From Synchiropus splendidus (Eukaryota; Chordata; Actinopteri; Syngnathiformes; Callionymidae), in NCBI RefSeq assembly GCF_027744825.2, contig NC_071342.1, positions 23,156,001 to 23,220,000 of the forward strand: a DNA stretch of 64,000 nucleotides, given 5' to 3'. Both the position numbers and the translations under genes were made by a program. The notes under the pieces are model-generated. The model searched no databases. It saw nothing but the letters and a program-made list of their open reading frames with translations, and was not told where the DNA came from. Shown here piece after piece: positions 43,134 through 54,906 of the stretch (positions within the stretch are counted from its first letter, which is position 1; each line of letters opens with the position of its first letter).

Positions 43134-44039
43134 CAGTGTTTTTCAACCTTTTTTCTAGCCACGGCAGCCTTGGTTCATTGAAAAAAATCTCAGGCTCACC
43201 ACCAAAGGAACCTGGGCCAAAGCGCACCTGTGCTTGAAGTCCTATAGAAAATCTCGATTCGTTTGTGAAAAACTGTAGAATTGTAGAAACAAATTGTTTC
43301 AAATGTGTCCAGAAAGGGACGACAATAAGGCAAAATATATCATGATTTATTCATTTACTAGCTTTAAATAAGTGTCTGGATTTGATCACTTCTCTTTTGC
43401 ATGATTTCATTGTAGTTTTGAGTTTCCAGACAAATCCTCAGCTTCTTTGCCTGAACTTGCTTCATAAAAACAATGATTCTTTCTCTCTTCATATTTATTT
43501 TGTTGTGCATTTAGTTTTTCGGCAACTTTTAAACCACAGAGCAAACTTTGACAGTCCATGAGTATCAATAAAGTTTTGAAGTGAGACGTCACGTCAGCCG
43601 TTTGCTCTGTTAGTTCTGCGGTGCAGACAGTCTTTGGTGTGGTGGCAGCTCTGACAAGGATCCCTCCCTCCATGGTTCTGTGGTGAAAGTGTGTGGTCCA
43701 GTTAGAGGCGCATCAGCTTTAAAAACAGCAGGAAGTTGCGCATGTGAGCGGCTTCTTGGCTGTGAGTGTGTGGGAAGAGCACGGCGCACCACAGCAGCGC
43801 TGCTTTGACTGACGAACAGATCAGCGCATCAACACACTGGAGCTCTACAGTAGAGTGGAGAGAACGAATGGCAGTGAATCCATGGGATCATCTCCTCACC
43901 TTGGTTGCTCCTCAACACCTTCTCATTGTCATGATTTAATGTCATCATATCGCCCACCTCTTTCCGGACACATGAGGTGAAACTGGATCATTTTCCCACG
44001 CCACACCTGACACTCTCACGCCCCAGTTGAAAAACATTG
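43134..44039. mobile_element. hAT-like non-autonomous element, copy B (both termini intact)
   Basis: The left end is CAGTGTTTTTCAACCTTTTT and the right end CCAGTTGAAAAACATTG, an inverted terminal repeat of about 15 bp with two or three mismatches. Flanks CCCTATGC (43126-43133) and CCCTATGA (44040-44047) form an 8-bp duplication with one mismatch, diagnostic of hAT insertion. The 906-bp interior, read on the reverse strand, gives [19 protein letters not shown] peptide that is shared by all copies but has no recognised transposase motifs. Confidence 0.88.
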
Positions 44040-44399
44040 CCCTATGACGTAGGAAAAGGACTCACAGGAAGTGTTGGCGATCAGGAACAAAAAGTGATGG
44101 TCCAACTGCGAGCAGTGAACAGACTGATCCGGACCACACTCAGTACCAGAGTGGGCGCGAGAAGATCTACAGACAGGAGACTTGAGTCGCTGGAGTGGGT
44201 TTAATAGCTTTGATTGTACATTTCTAACAGAAACATGTGCAACAGAGGTTTGGCCACCGTTTCCCAACAGTTTGCTCAGTTACATGAAATGTCACACACA
44301 AACACATCAACACAACATGATAGTCCAGCTCTCAAGAGGGACACGTCCTCCACACCTGCCTTCCCACCAACACCTTCTCAAAATGTCTCGACTCAGGTT

Positions 44400-44424
44400 A
44401 AAAAAAAAAAAAAAAAAAAAAAAA
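44400..44424. repeat. Poly(A) tract
   Basis: About 25 consecutive A on the plus strand, followed by a G-rich stretch. It lies within the presumed fbxo28 3' UTR (as poly(T) there). Confidence 0.9.
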
Positions 44425-45270
44425 GGTGGGTTGTGGGGGGGTCTCCACTTGAGTTGTGTGACCAGTCCAGGGCTGGGCTGCCAGCACAAGTTCATCTTCA
44501 TGTTGAGGGGTCACGTGGGGCGGCATGAGAATGAGGTGACGTGTGTGTGGCCCCCAGAGTGAACCCTTCCAACTTTGGTGGACCAACTTCATTGCATCAT
44601 CTTCCAATGGCAGACGCGCCACCATCCAGACTGAGCCACATATTTCTGGACCTCTAGACTCCAGCAGACTGACGGCAGCAACACATAAATAGCTTTGACA
44701 AGAATGTTCATCAGACGTCCCACTTCTGCTTCCTTCTACAGTAAAGTCGTTCAGTTTCATGATCATTTTCCGCAGCCAGTAACCTCAGACTGGACACGAC
44801 TCTCATGATCCAAGGTGTTAAAACGGGCCAGTGGTGAAGAAACAGCTCCAGGTGTCAGTGAAGGACTCGGCCCCAGAACATGAACTCTGACCTCCAGTGA
44901 CACACAGCTGCTGCAGCAACTGAGACTGAGGATGCCAGAACATCAGCTCAGTCCTCCTGCCGTGCAGACGTGAGGATCGAGACACATGTAGATATGGAGA
45001 AGGTCTGTGAGGCTCCTAACATGATCACTATTATTGCACTTCATCAGATTCAGGAGGAGACTTCAGCTCTTCTGTCCTCAGAAGAAGCTGGGGTCTCGTC
45101 GCTAGGACACATGGACATGATGGACATCTCTTCTGAAGCAGCTGAGAGGTCAGCCGAGTTCTACACACGTGTGAAACCAGAGGTGAACATTTCCACCACA
45201 GGATGTTTGGTGTCGACGGATGAGCAGGGGGTGAGTGTGTGATCCGTCACAACTTCTTCAGCTCAGAGTC

Positions 45271-48200
45271 TTATTTCTTGCAGCGCAGTCGTTTGGACTG
45301 GCGAGGGAAGTCGGAGCTCTTCCTGGAGCGCTTCAGTGACGGAGACAAGTCCTCCTCCGACTCCCTGGGCGAATACTGCGCCACTGCCGCAGCTAACACG
45401 GGCACAGCGGGCGTGGTGCTGGCGGCAGGGGAGACGGTGGCGCCGCTGGACGTGGAGGGGACGGTGGCGCTGGGCCGGCTGCCTCCCACGCTGGCGGCGT
45501 TGCTCTCCATCAGTTCACGGAGCTTGTGCTCCAGCTCGGCGAGGCGGGCGTTCTGCTCGCCGATCACCTGCGTCTGCTCCAGCAGCTTCTGCTCCTGGTC
45601 CTGCAGCTGCTTCTGCTGCTCCAGCTGCTTCACGCGGATCTCCTGCATTTCCCTGCGCAGCACTGTCATGGAGGCCCCGTTCACCTTCACCTGCTGCTGC
45701 ACCTTGGTCATCTCCGAGCGCGACGGCGTGTTCTTGGCCAGTAGAGACATGGTGGTCAAAGAGGTGGAAGGTCCGGCCACTGTGGACACGAGAAAGGACG
45801 TCGTCATCATCATCATCAGAGGAGGAGGAGGGGCTGACCACCTTCAGAGAGAGACATAGCTCACGGAGCTCATGACACTGGAACAATTCCATCAGAAAAC
45901 AGGTCTGACAGAGCCAAAGCAGCCAGCAGCAGGTCTCTATGGAGTAGTCAGGGTTCACATCACACTCGTGTTCTACTGTCAGGGGGGGTAGGGAGGGTTT
46001 GTGGTTTGTTTTTTTCTGCTCTGTAATTTGGCAGAATTCATCACATGGTCTTGATATTATGTATTCAGCAAAAACAATAACATGTAAAAAAATAAATAAA
46101 AATAATAATAATAATAGTTTGGTTCAGAGTCCTGGCTCATCTGGTTCAGAGTCCTGGTCCAGGTGAGCCATGTTTTTTTCATGGTTAGTTTTAGGGGGAG
46201 AGGATGGGGAAAGGGTGATGCCCATGAGAAATCTCCCAACGTCCCCACAGGGATAGCAATACAAATGCGTGTGTGTGTGTGTTGCGCCACTCATCGATGT
46301 TGACTACTGCTCTTAGGAATGTGCCGCTGTATAGCTGCAGCTCCAGGGACGCACATGTGCCTGCAACACTAATCCATCTTGAGTAGAGTCTCTCAGCGGT
46401 CATGTGACTCCGATGCCAAGCGAATGCCCCAGGTGAGAGTTTACCTGGAGCTGAGCCGATGAGGCGCCCGGACAGGTCAGCCCCAGTCAGCTTCTTCTTT
46501 AGGATGGGGACAATCTTTTCGTCAAAGTACTCCATTGCCATGGACGATATGTCCCGGAGCTCCTGCAGAACCTCGTGAGCCCGTTGGGGCGCTCTTGTGG
46601 AGTTGACATAGCGCAGCACACGGTAGATCTCATCGATGACCTGAGCAGGTGACAGCAGCAGTGAGTGTCCACACTGGCATCAACCTGAGTCGGGTGGAGC
46701 CAGAAATACAAGTGGAAGCAGTTGCAATGGAGAGGAGACTATGAAGAAGAGGAGACGACTGAACATGCCTCACAAACAGCAGGTGACTTGGTTCAGAGTC
46801 TGCGGACATCACACTTCCACAGGTGAGCAGAGTCAGATAGTGTGTGTGTGTGTGTGTGTGGGTGTGTGCGCGTCGCTCACCTTTCCCGGGATGAAGCAGC
46901 AGAGGTTCGAGTCCACGTACTTCATGAAGGTCATGTTGAGCAGAGAGAGTCGAGTCTCCACCGCCGCCAGGATGTCAGCATGGCGGGCCAGTGAGTGATT
47001 CCTCCGCTCTGACTCGCGCCTGAAAACATCAGGATATCAACACCAAGCACAAAGAGGTCCAGCTCCCACCAGCTCGCCTCTCATGGTCTCCCGAACTTTC
47101 AAAGGTGACGGTCAAAGACACAGCTCTGCTGTTGCTCTATGTCCACATGACACCATCTCACCGGCTACAACAGAGTAGCAACAAGTGTGGGTCAACCACA
47201 CCGCCACCTGTGGGCCAGCAGGGGCAAAGTCCGGAGACACTGTTCAGCACACGCACGCAGGCTTGACGACTGTTAACATGTGAACTAAGCCTGCACGATT
47301 CGGGGGATTTTTTTTTTTAGCTAAGAATTGATATCACAATTCTTTTCCTCATGACATATGAAGTTTATTGCACACATAAACCATGACAAACCAAAGACAC
47401 AGCAACAGATTATTTTGCAAAATGCCCTGTCAACAAAGGATTCAATGAAAAAAAGAAAAACATTCAACTGGTCATAAAAAGAAATAACTATGGAGTCAGT
47501 GATAGATCAAAATAATCTTGGCTATGGCATTCAAAGATTCCTGGCAGGTGCTGTTAAAGATTTGAGGTGTTACCTAACGGACGAGTGAAAAACACATCTT
47601 GAAAAATCACTTTTTTGAATCCAAAATACAGCCACACTACCGAATACGAGCCTAACTAGTTCCCGGTTTGTCATCCATATTGCTTCAGTTTCTATCCTGT
47701 CACCAAGCGATCCAATCACTGTGTTCACGTCACAAGTGTAACACGTGACTACAAGGCGCTTCCTCATTGGCCACGAGCCAGGACCTGAGCCAGGAGTCCA
47801 AACCTGGTCATCTCACAGCTGTTGTGACGCGTGAGATGTTTTCAGACCATTTGGAACAAGTGCATGACTCTAACAACAACAACAACAACAACAACCTGAT
47901 GCTCAACATCCTTCAACACACTGAGGTTCTCAAGAACGTTGTTTGACTGACTTAAAACAAGACATGAGCTCATCAGAGGGGCTGATATAGCTTGTTCCAA
48001 CCTGATCTACACTGGAAAGGCCAGTAAACATTCATCCAACCAGCTTTCGTGACCAATTCAATCATTCATTGATGAAGCTCATGTGGGAGTTGGGTGAACA
48101 TAGAGCCATAGCTAGGTGGCCAGGAGCTGTCTGAGTGCATCAAACTCCTCGTAGGCAAACACCAGGAGAGCATAAATGATCCTGAGCTTTAACGTGAGAA

Positions 48201-50097
48201 ATGATGGAGTCACGCTCCCTGAAACAGCTCTACCATCATCCAGGATGGTAGGAACCTTGCTTTGAATGGCCGTGTTGAAGGACAGCAGAGATGTCGGGCC
48301 TCCAACATATATCCGTGTGTCCCAGTGTGACTTTGAGATTCATGGTCTTCAGAGTGCGTCATATTTGTCCCTCAGCTCCACACGTGAAACACGGTTGCCA
48401 CGTGCTGGTGTGCAAGAAAGTGTGCTGGTTTGATACCCACCTAGGCAGCTGGGCCTTGACTTGCCTCTGACACAGGCTGTGGTAGCGCTCGACCTTCAGA
48501 AAGCCCTGGTTCAGGACCCGCTGGCAGATCATGTCCATGCGCTTACACACCTGCAGGAGAGACATCAGTCAGCACCATCATCCACTTCATGCGTCTCCAC
48601 AGCTCTCACCCTGGAGCAGTGCCACTCAAATAGTCTCTAATATTGTAAAGACTTTAAGACTAATATAACATGCACATACATAACATCAGCGTGTCAAACA
48701 CGTAGAGGCTCCTGACCACAAACATCACACTTGTTCCCTGCAGCTTGTTCAGCTGCTAACAAAGCTTCAAGATACCAGAGCTCAGATTAGAATGTTTGCT
48801 CAGGATTAGCCTCCAACCAAGAGGCCCACAGTGTGTTTGGAAGGATGTTATTGTCGAGGAACTCTTGCTCGTGAACTGGTTCAGCATCATTATGTGGCTC
48901 TTGGTCAAACACATGTGTTGATAAGACTCACTCACACACTCAGCAGAGATTCGTGCTGAGCTATCGAATGGAAGGAAGCTTGCTGCTGAGAGGTGCAGAA
49001 CAAGACCTCACAGGTGTCGACAGAGCTTGTGCCACATGAACTTTTCCGCTCTTGTTTGTCATTGCTTTATTTCAATGAGATGCTTCAGTTTTGTCAGAGC
49101 AACTCAGCCAGACTTGTTCACTCATGGACCTGAATCGCCCTCATCAGGTTGCAAGACGCACTGACTACACGCCTGTTATGGCTCTGTAGATAAAACAACG
49201 TGATGCATTCGTCGCAGCAAAAATGATATTATTATCATGAAGAATGAAAGATGAGCTACAATGCTGTCCACAAGGTAGTTCTGACTTGTGATTTTGTTTG
49301 CAATTTAAAAAGTACCCTCACAGTGTCTCCTTAGCAACACAGATGACACAAATGTCAGCATAGATATGAAAGCAAGACAGTGTTTCCTTCAAGAGACTGA
49401 GGTCACATGAGTACAACAACAGTAAACAAGGTCATTGTTTTGTCATGTATTGTCGCGACGACTCATATCCATCACTAACGGATTCAAAGAGTCATTTGGT
49501 GTTTGACTGTGTTTAGACATATTGTCCAGCGCTTTGTCTGCAGTGGGTGGTGACCATCATGTTCCTGTCACTGGCTACAGCTGTGAACTGAGAGATCTAC
49601 ACCAGATCAACACCAGCAGTATGTCACTTCATTCCACGTGAATTGCAGAACCAGTTTAACTCCTGTTTGTTTGTTTTGCAGCAGCAGTCACACAAAGATG
49701 GTTATCGGGGACCTCAACCTGATCCCCTTTCATTAGATTTTACTGATTTAAAGGAGGGAGACGCAATGACGTGACTCTGCCTTGCCCACGCCATTATTCG
49801 CATCTGCAGTCGAGTGAAGCTAAAAACATGACGTGATGGAAACAGAAAGCTCCGACGCGAGGATAAACAGAGGAGCTAGCATTAGCAGCAGCTAGCTTGG
49901 GTTCTCACCGAGCGCAGCAGGCTGATTTCGTCGTAAGACAGAAAGTTGAGAATCGTCTCTATGGCAACGATGGGCAGCCCGAGCAGCGGGTTGTTCTGGT
50001 CCGGTTGGTCCAAAGGCGGGCTGCTCTGCCTCGCTGACACCACGTCCGAATCCAAGGACCCCACATTCGCATCAACTCTCTCCACCACAGCCGCCAT
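45271..50097 (-). CDS. fbxo28: F-box only protein 28
   Basis: FBXO28 is the substrate receptor of an SCF ubiquitin ligase in the nucleus, linked to MYC and topoisomerase control. Exons: 49909-50097, 48441-48550, 46881-47019, 46445-46640, 45271-45779; phases 0-2-0-1 close to 380 aa (human 368). The F-box begins at about residue 46 (LGLPIVAIETILNFLSYDEI) and continues VCKRMDMICQRVLNQGFLKV. Downstream are LARHADILAAVETRLSLLNM, YVNSTRAPQRAHEVLQELRD and a long Gln/Glu coiled coil (VKQLEQQKQLQDQEQKLLEQ, AELEHKLRELMES). A Ser/Thr/Ala-rich stretch then precedes a basic C-terminus (RQSKRLRCKK), probably nuclear targeting. It lies upstream of degs1 in the same direction, as in human. The start is MAAVVERV, with a YY1-type site on the ATG. 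Confidence 0.96.
46120..46280. repeat. Dispersed 'gtccccac' fish repeat, copy 3 (fbxo28 intron 4)
   Basis: It has GGTTAGTTTTAGGGGGAGAG, CATGAGAAATCTCCCAACGT and CCCCACAGGG, then GTGTGTGTGTGTG, matching the right half of copy 1 at 18230-18335. A tandem duplication of GGTTCAGAGTCCTGG occurs at its left. Confidence 0.5.
47020..48440 (-). other. fbxo28 intron 2
   Basis: It contains a fragment of a fish repeat at about 47286-47345 (GCCTGCACGATTCGGGG followed by poly(T) and GATATCACAATTC) and an (AAC)n run at about 47873-47895. Nothing else is recognised. Confidence 0.5.
48551..49908 (-). other. fbxo28 intron 1
   Basis: About 1.36 kb with no recognisable exon or element. Confidence 0.5.
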
Positions 50098-50100
50098 CTT
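50090..50100 (-). promoter_or_regulatory. YY1-type motif overlapping the fbxo28 start codon
   Basis: AAGATGGCGGC on the minus strand matches the YY1 consensus often found just downstream of transcription starts in vertebrate housekeeping genes. The ATG inside the motif is the predicted initiation codon, implying a short 5' UTR. Confidence 0.6.
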
Positions 50101-51390
50101 GGCTTTACTTTGGAGGAGGCGGAAGTGACGCAATGTTGACTTCCTTCATTTATTGATGCATTATTGTTATGTTGCAATTGTGTTTTTCCGTATCTGAGAC
50201 TGAAGAAAGGAGTGTCATTTTGGCGTCCGTGAAGAAGCCACGTTACATCTCACCGAGCAGTGACAAGACAAGGGCTGACAGCGGCACCTGCCATGACGCA
50301 GACGCCCTTCGCCGAGCCGAACCAAGGGCGCCCCCAGTGGCTGCTGCATGATCTACCCACACCTCCTTTGTCTCATGCACACCCAATACTGACTGCAAGG
50401 TAACTGAATCACAATAATATTTCCACATATATCACGTCAAAATATGATATCAAATAAAGTAATATTAAGTATAATGCTCCGGGATTTCATTAAAAGTTAA
50501 AACATATTTAAAAAGTAATTTAATCAATATTGCAGTGTAGTTATTGTACAACCTTTATTTTTGTATTTTCTGAATTGTATTTTTGTTTGTGTTTTATTAT
50601 TATTTTCCCCTTATGTGTGTATGACATGATATGATAATCAATGATAAATACATTCATTTTGGCAAAAGAAAAAGTTCTATGTTTCAAATATAAAAGAGAG
50701 TGACCAAAGTAATCATTTGAACATCGTGATTATAGATATAATTTCTGGTTTCCTGGTTGAATAAACTAACTTCACTCATTTGAAAATGAGTGAGAATGAA
50801 AAAGAATGCTTCATACAAGAAGTGAATTGCACAAATATACACGCCATCTACAGAATCTTTAGCCATTGGTCTGACAGACACAGTGTGAAGCAAAGGTATT
50901 TGACTTGGGACTAAACAGACCGGGGTGTGGCAGGTTTTGGATCCAACCAGTCAGTCATATGTAGCTGAACCCCTCAGGTGCTAGAGGACTGTCTTCAGTT
51001 GAATGTCCGTCTGGTGCGGTGTGTATCTGTGCTTGAACCTGCACCACATCAACATGAGGACTGAGCAGAAGACCCCTGCTGCAAAGTGAGTATGAGATCA
51101 ACCACAAAAACACCAACAACAAGCTACTGTCTGATCACGTTATAAACTGTCTGATTCCTGTTTTTGGATGCACCACTCGTAGCCTGCTTGTAGCTCAGAG
51201 TTTCACCTTTGTTTGTTCATCTATCATCACCACACTGTCCTCACAGTCAACTCAGTTGCCATGGGAACAATGTAAACTAAAAAACAATCCTCGTCTGAGC
51301 ATGTTTTTATTTTCAGACGACAGCAGAGAGGCATGTAAAAGAAGGCAAAGGACAAAATTAACAATAAAGTATGAGACAAGTGCGGTTGAT
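50101..51390. other. Intergenic region between fbxo28 and polr1c
   Basis: AT-rich (especially about 50400-50800) with no recognisable gene. The right part contains the short polr1c 3' UTR. Confidence 0.5.
51306..51311 (-). terminator. polr1c polyadenylation signal
   Basis: AATAAA on the minus strand about 80 bases after the polr1c stop codon. Confidence 0.7.
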
Positions 51391-54300
51391 TCAGTCCATC
51401 TCAGCCGAGTCCAGCTCATTGAGGAACCTCTGGCACTTGGTCATGAGGACTTTGATGGCTTCTGTAACCAGCACGTCAGGAGGGAGGATCCCCGTGGACT
51501 CCACCATGACTGCAGAGGGACAGACAGGAAATTAGAACCACGCCGTCGACTTTCCCTGCAGGGTCCCTTCAGTTGGGACGCACAGCTCAGGCTCTTCAGG
51601 ACTAAACATTCAGTAGAAGATGCTGCTGTGGTGGACACCATTGGGGTTCACGAGCCGGCCTTATTTACATGCTCAGCAAAGCTCGGTGAGAAAATCGGAC
51701 GCGCGTTGTCCAACTCTGCGCTGTGAAGGTTTTTGATTTCAGAGTGGAGATTAAGACTGAATTCCATCAAGCTTCAGTCCAAAATAAGCCATGTTCAACT
51801 CGCAAGACATGGAAAGGCCTCAACAATGGAGCACAGATTCAATGATTCAACATGTTAACAAGTGTCACTATTATAGTGGCTATTTTTCAGTTTTTCCAAT
51901 TTTCTCAACAGTTTGCATCAAGTGTATTTTTTTATTTTTTTCTTAAGTAAATTTGATGAATATGACTTGCACCTGCTTCTGCTGCTGGTTGGACTTTTCA
52001 ATGACAAATAAATATCTTTGCGATGATCACATGGTTTCATGTCATTTCACAAGGTTTTGGTTTGTTGACATATAAGTAGATTAAATATGGTTGAAATCAA
52101 GAGTAATGAATCAGTTCTGTTGAATGGGCACCGGGTCCATTTGTTCTGGGAAAGGTGGCCCCTGGGATCAGAAAGGTTCAGAACCCCTGTAGTCGACTTT
52201 AGTGACACCATCTTAAACAGGACGGTTAAAGCTAAACCTACAGATGAAGTGGTTGCGCACTCGTCCCAGCTTCACCAGGTTCTTCAGGTCGTCGTGTCGC
52301 AACACTTCCCTGCTGCATGTGTCCAGGCGGCTGTTGGCTACCACTGCGACCGTCTCACCTGAGGAGTCCACACCCAAGACAATAAGGTCATGTTGTTTAA
52401 CTCAGGACAAGGGTCACATGACCTCTCACCATCCACCTCCTGTAACTGGATGACTCCGGGTGAGAAGCAGCGCTGGAGCCGCGCCGCCTTCTCCCCCGTC
52501 ACAGGCTCCAACAGCGTGATCTCTGGGAGCAGGCGGTAGCTGGCCGTGGCCACGGGGGAGAACTTGGCGTGATCTTTGCCTGAACACATGGGCATTAGAG
52601 ATGTGCTGAAGGCAGGACTCAAGCCTCCGCTCACTCACCGATCCCTTTGACACAGTGCATGATGATGTCCAGCTCCTGTCCCGGGCGCAGCTGAGCGATG
52701 AGGATGTCCTTGTGCACTGGTCCTATACTGGACTCTGCGAACACGTCGGCCTGATTCCCAATAGGAGCCCACTTGATGTCTCCTGAGTAAACTGGAGACA
52801 CAGAACCAAGGGAAGATCAGCACTCGACAGAGCACCACAGAGCTTCCTGAAGACATAGACGTAGAGAGGAGGCGGAGCAAGGCCATGGTTGGATGAAGTT
52901 TCACCTCATGTCTCCAGAGATAGAGGTGGGCAATGTGATGACATTCAATCATGACAATGAGAAGGTGTTGAGGAGCAACCAAGGTGAGGAGATCACATGG
53001 ATTGGCTGCCATTCTGTCTCTCCACTCTACTGTAGTGGAGATCCAGTGTGTTCAACTTCCTGCTGTTTTTAAAGCTGATGCTCCTCTAATTGGACCACAC
53101 ACTTTCCCCACAGAACCATGGAGGGAGGGAGGGATCCTTGTCGGAGCCATCACCATGCCAAAGACTGTCTGCACCGCAGAGCTAACAGAGCTAACGGCTA
53201 ACAGGATGTCTCACTTCCAAACTTTATTGATACTCATGGACTGTCAAAGTTCACTTTGTGGTTTAAAAGGTGGCGAAAAACTAAATGCACAACAAAATAA
53301 ATGTGCTCCAAAATGTGAAGAGAGAAAGAATCATTGTTTTTATGAAGCAAGTTCAGGCAAAGAAGCTGAGGATTTGTCTGGAAACTCAAAACTACAATGA
53401 AATCATGCAAAAGAGAAGTTATTTAAACTAATACATAAATCATGATATATTTTGCCATATTGCCGCCCCTTTCTGGAGCCGTTTGAAACAAATACATTTT
53501 CTGCAATTTGTTTCTGCAAATACCCTGGCAAAATAACAAGCGAGTGTCAGTAGCTACAGTTTTTCACAAATGAATAGGGATTTTCTATAGGACTTTAAGC
53601 ACAAGTGCGCTTTGACCGAGGTTCCTTTGGTGGTGAGCCCCGGGTTGCCATGACTTGAAAAAGGTTGAAAAACACTGCAGTAGAGTAAGAACACGGAGCT
53701 GACAAGTGGTGAGGAGAGGTTTTCAGACCGCTATGTTGAATGGTCAACTAGTTTCAAGAGGAACTATTGATTTGACTGCATTTAAAAATGACAACAGGGC
53801 TCTGAACAAAACACAACCACAGTCCAACCTGGTTTAAACTTTTAAAACCACAGTTCAATAAATATTCAAGCCACAGATTCATGCTTTAGATTTGTGTTCC
53901 TGAGCCCATGATATTAGACTGTCTTCTGTTCTGTGGAACTGACGCTCAGAAGAAGCACACCAGTGTGACGGATGACCGCCAGTCAGACCTACCCATGTGG
54001 TTGAGGTAGAGCTCTCGAGGGTCAGAGGACTCCTTGCTGGCTCTGGGGTTCCTGGTGCACTTGATCTTCAGGTGAAGCTGGATGGTGTCGATCTCGGAGC
54101 CCTCCTCCTCTGCAGACCCATCTGCAGCAGATCAATTGTGAGAGATTAGACACAGATGTGAAGATTCCTGGGTCAGAGTGGAGTCGCAGGTCACCTGAGT
54201 TCCTGTACTCGAAGAGGCGGGGGTCTGCTTTGATGGGAACTAATCCCAATCTGTGGGCCAGGACTTCGTCCTGGACGATGGAAGTGTTGTTGTAGACAAA

Positions 54301-54903
54301 CACCTTTTCTATGGCCATGGTGGGAACCTGCAGGAGAAGGGCCACAGCAAGGGTCAGATATCTGACCCGCAGATGGAGCCGGGGAACCACTCTGACCTCT
54401 GCGATCAAGATCCTCCTGAAGGCGTTGGCGAGCGCTGCGTCGATGCCCACCATGTCAAACTCCAGCGTGGAGTCATCCAGGCTCACCATGTCAATCCTGA
54501 ACTTCTGCACACGCACACAAAGATGCACGTTATGAACCACTCCACTCACGAGGCTGTCAACCTACACAGTTAAAGGACTTGAATATGTCCATTTATTATG
54601 TTCCATTTCACAACTGTGAAAATACCAGGAGCCTCATAGGCACGTTTTATACCTCTTGGAACTTCTGCATGTCCCAGGTGTCGTCATATCCAGGGTAGTT
54701 CCCCGGGAAGTCAGTGGAGTGGACCTGGAAACATCGACACTTCAGCCGCGGCTCGGTGTCGGCTGATGCGGCGCGGTAGATCCACGCGCTCACACACGCT
54801 CAGCCCCGTCAGAACAAAGTTCGCTACTCACATTTCGAACACCGAATTCCCCCAAAATAACTCTGCTGCGAATTTCCTCCACGTTCTGACTGATCGCCGC
54901 CAT
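51391..54903 (-). CDS. polr1c: RNA polymerases I and III subunit RPAC1 (AC40)
   Basis: POLR1C is the alpha-like subunit shared by RNA polymerases I and III. With POLR1D it nucleates polymerase assembly. Nine exons: 54832-54903, 54653-54724, 54397-54504, 54195-54327, 53993-54121, 52639-52782, 52430-52579, 52242-52358, 51391-51509; all phases close, giving 347 aa (human 346). Family blocks in order: [49 protein letters not shown] (alpha-motif dimer interface), [95 protein letters not shown] and [16 protein letters not shown], ending [10 protein letters not shown]. Intron 5 (about 1.2 kb) carries a hAT-like element. Confidence 0.97.
52899..53677. mobile_element. hAT-like non-autonomous element, copy C (polr1c intron 5)
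   Basis: Reverse-orientation copy of 43134-44039. The right end AAGGTTGAAAAACACTG is a perfect hAT-like terminus. The left roughly 55 bp, including that terminus, is missing, and homology begins at GTTTCACCTCATGTCTCCAG. It shares ACCATGGAGGGAGGGA and TTTATTGATACTCATGGACT with the other copies. Confidence 0.8.
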
Positions 54904-54906
54904 CTT
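54896..54906 (-). promoter_or_regulatory. YY1-type motif overlapping the polr1c start codon
   Basis: AAGATGGCGGC on the minus strand, with the initiation ATG inside it, exactly the same arrangement as at fbxo28. Confidence 0.6.

Larger units (their letters stand above)
42016..45270. other. Intergenic region between degs1 and fbxo28 stop
   Basis: A CpG-rich degs1 promoter lies at about 42016-42320. The rest holds the hAT-like element at 43134-44039, the probable fbxo28 3' UTR (down to a possible ATTAAA at 44200-44205 on the minus strand) and a 24-base poly(A) tract at about 44400. The open frame at 42725-43237 has no recognisable family and runs into the transposon. Confidence 0.5.

Noticed and set aside
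42725..43237. 170-codon open frame
   Set aside because: The last third lies within a transposon end and the rest matches no family I know.
45239..45875. Plus-strand frames of 206 and 179 codons
   Set aside because: They are antisense to the last fbxo28 exon, whose coiled-coil coding sequence lacks stops on the opposite strand.
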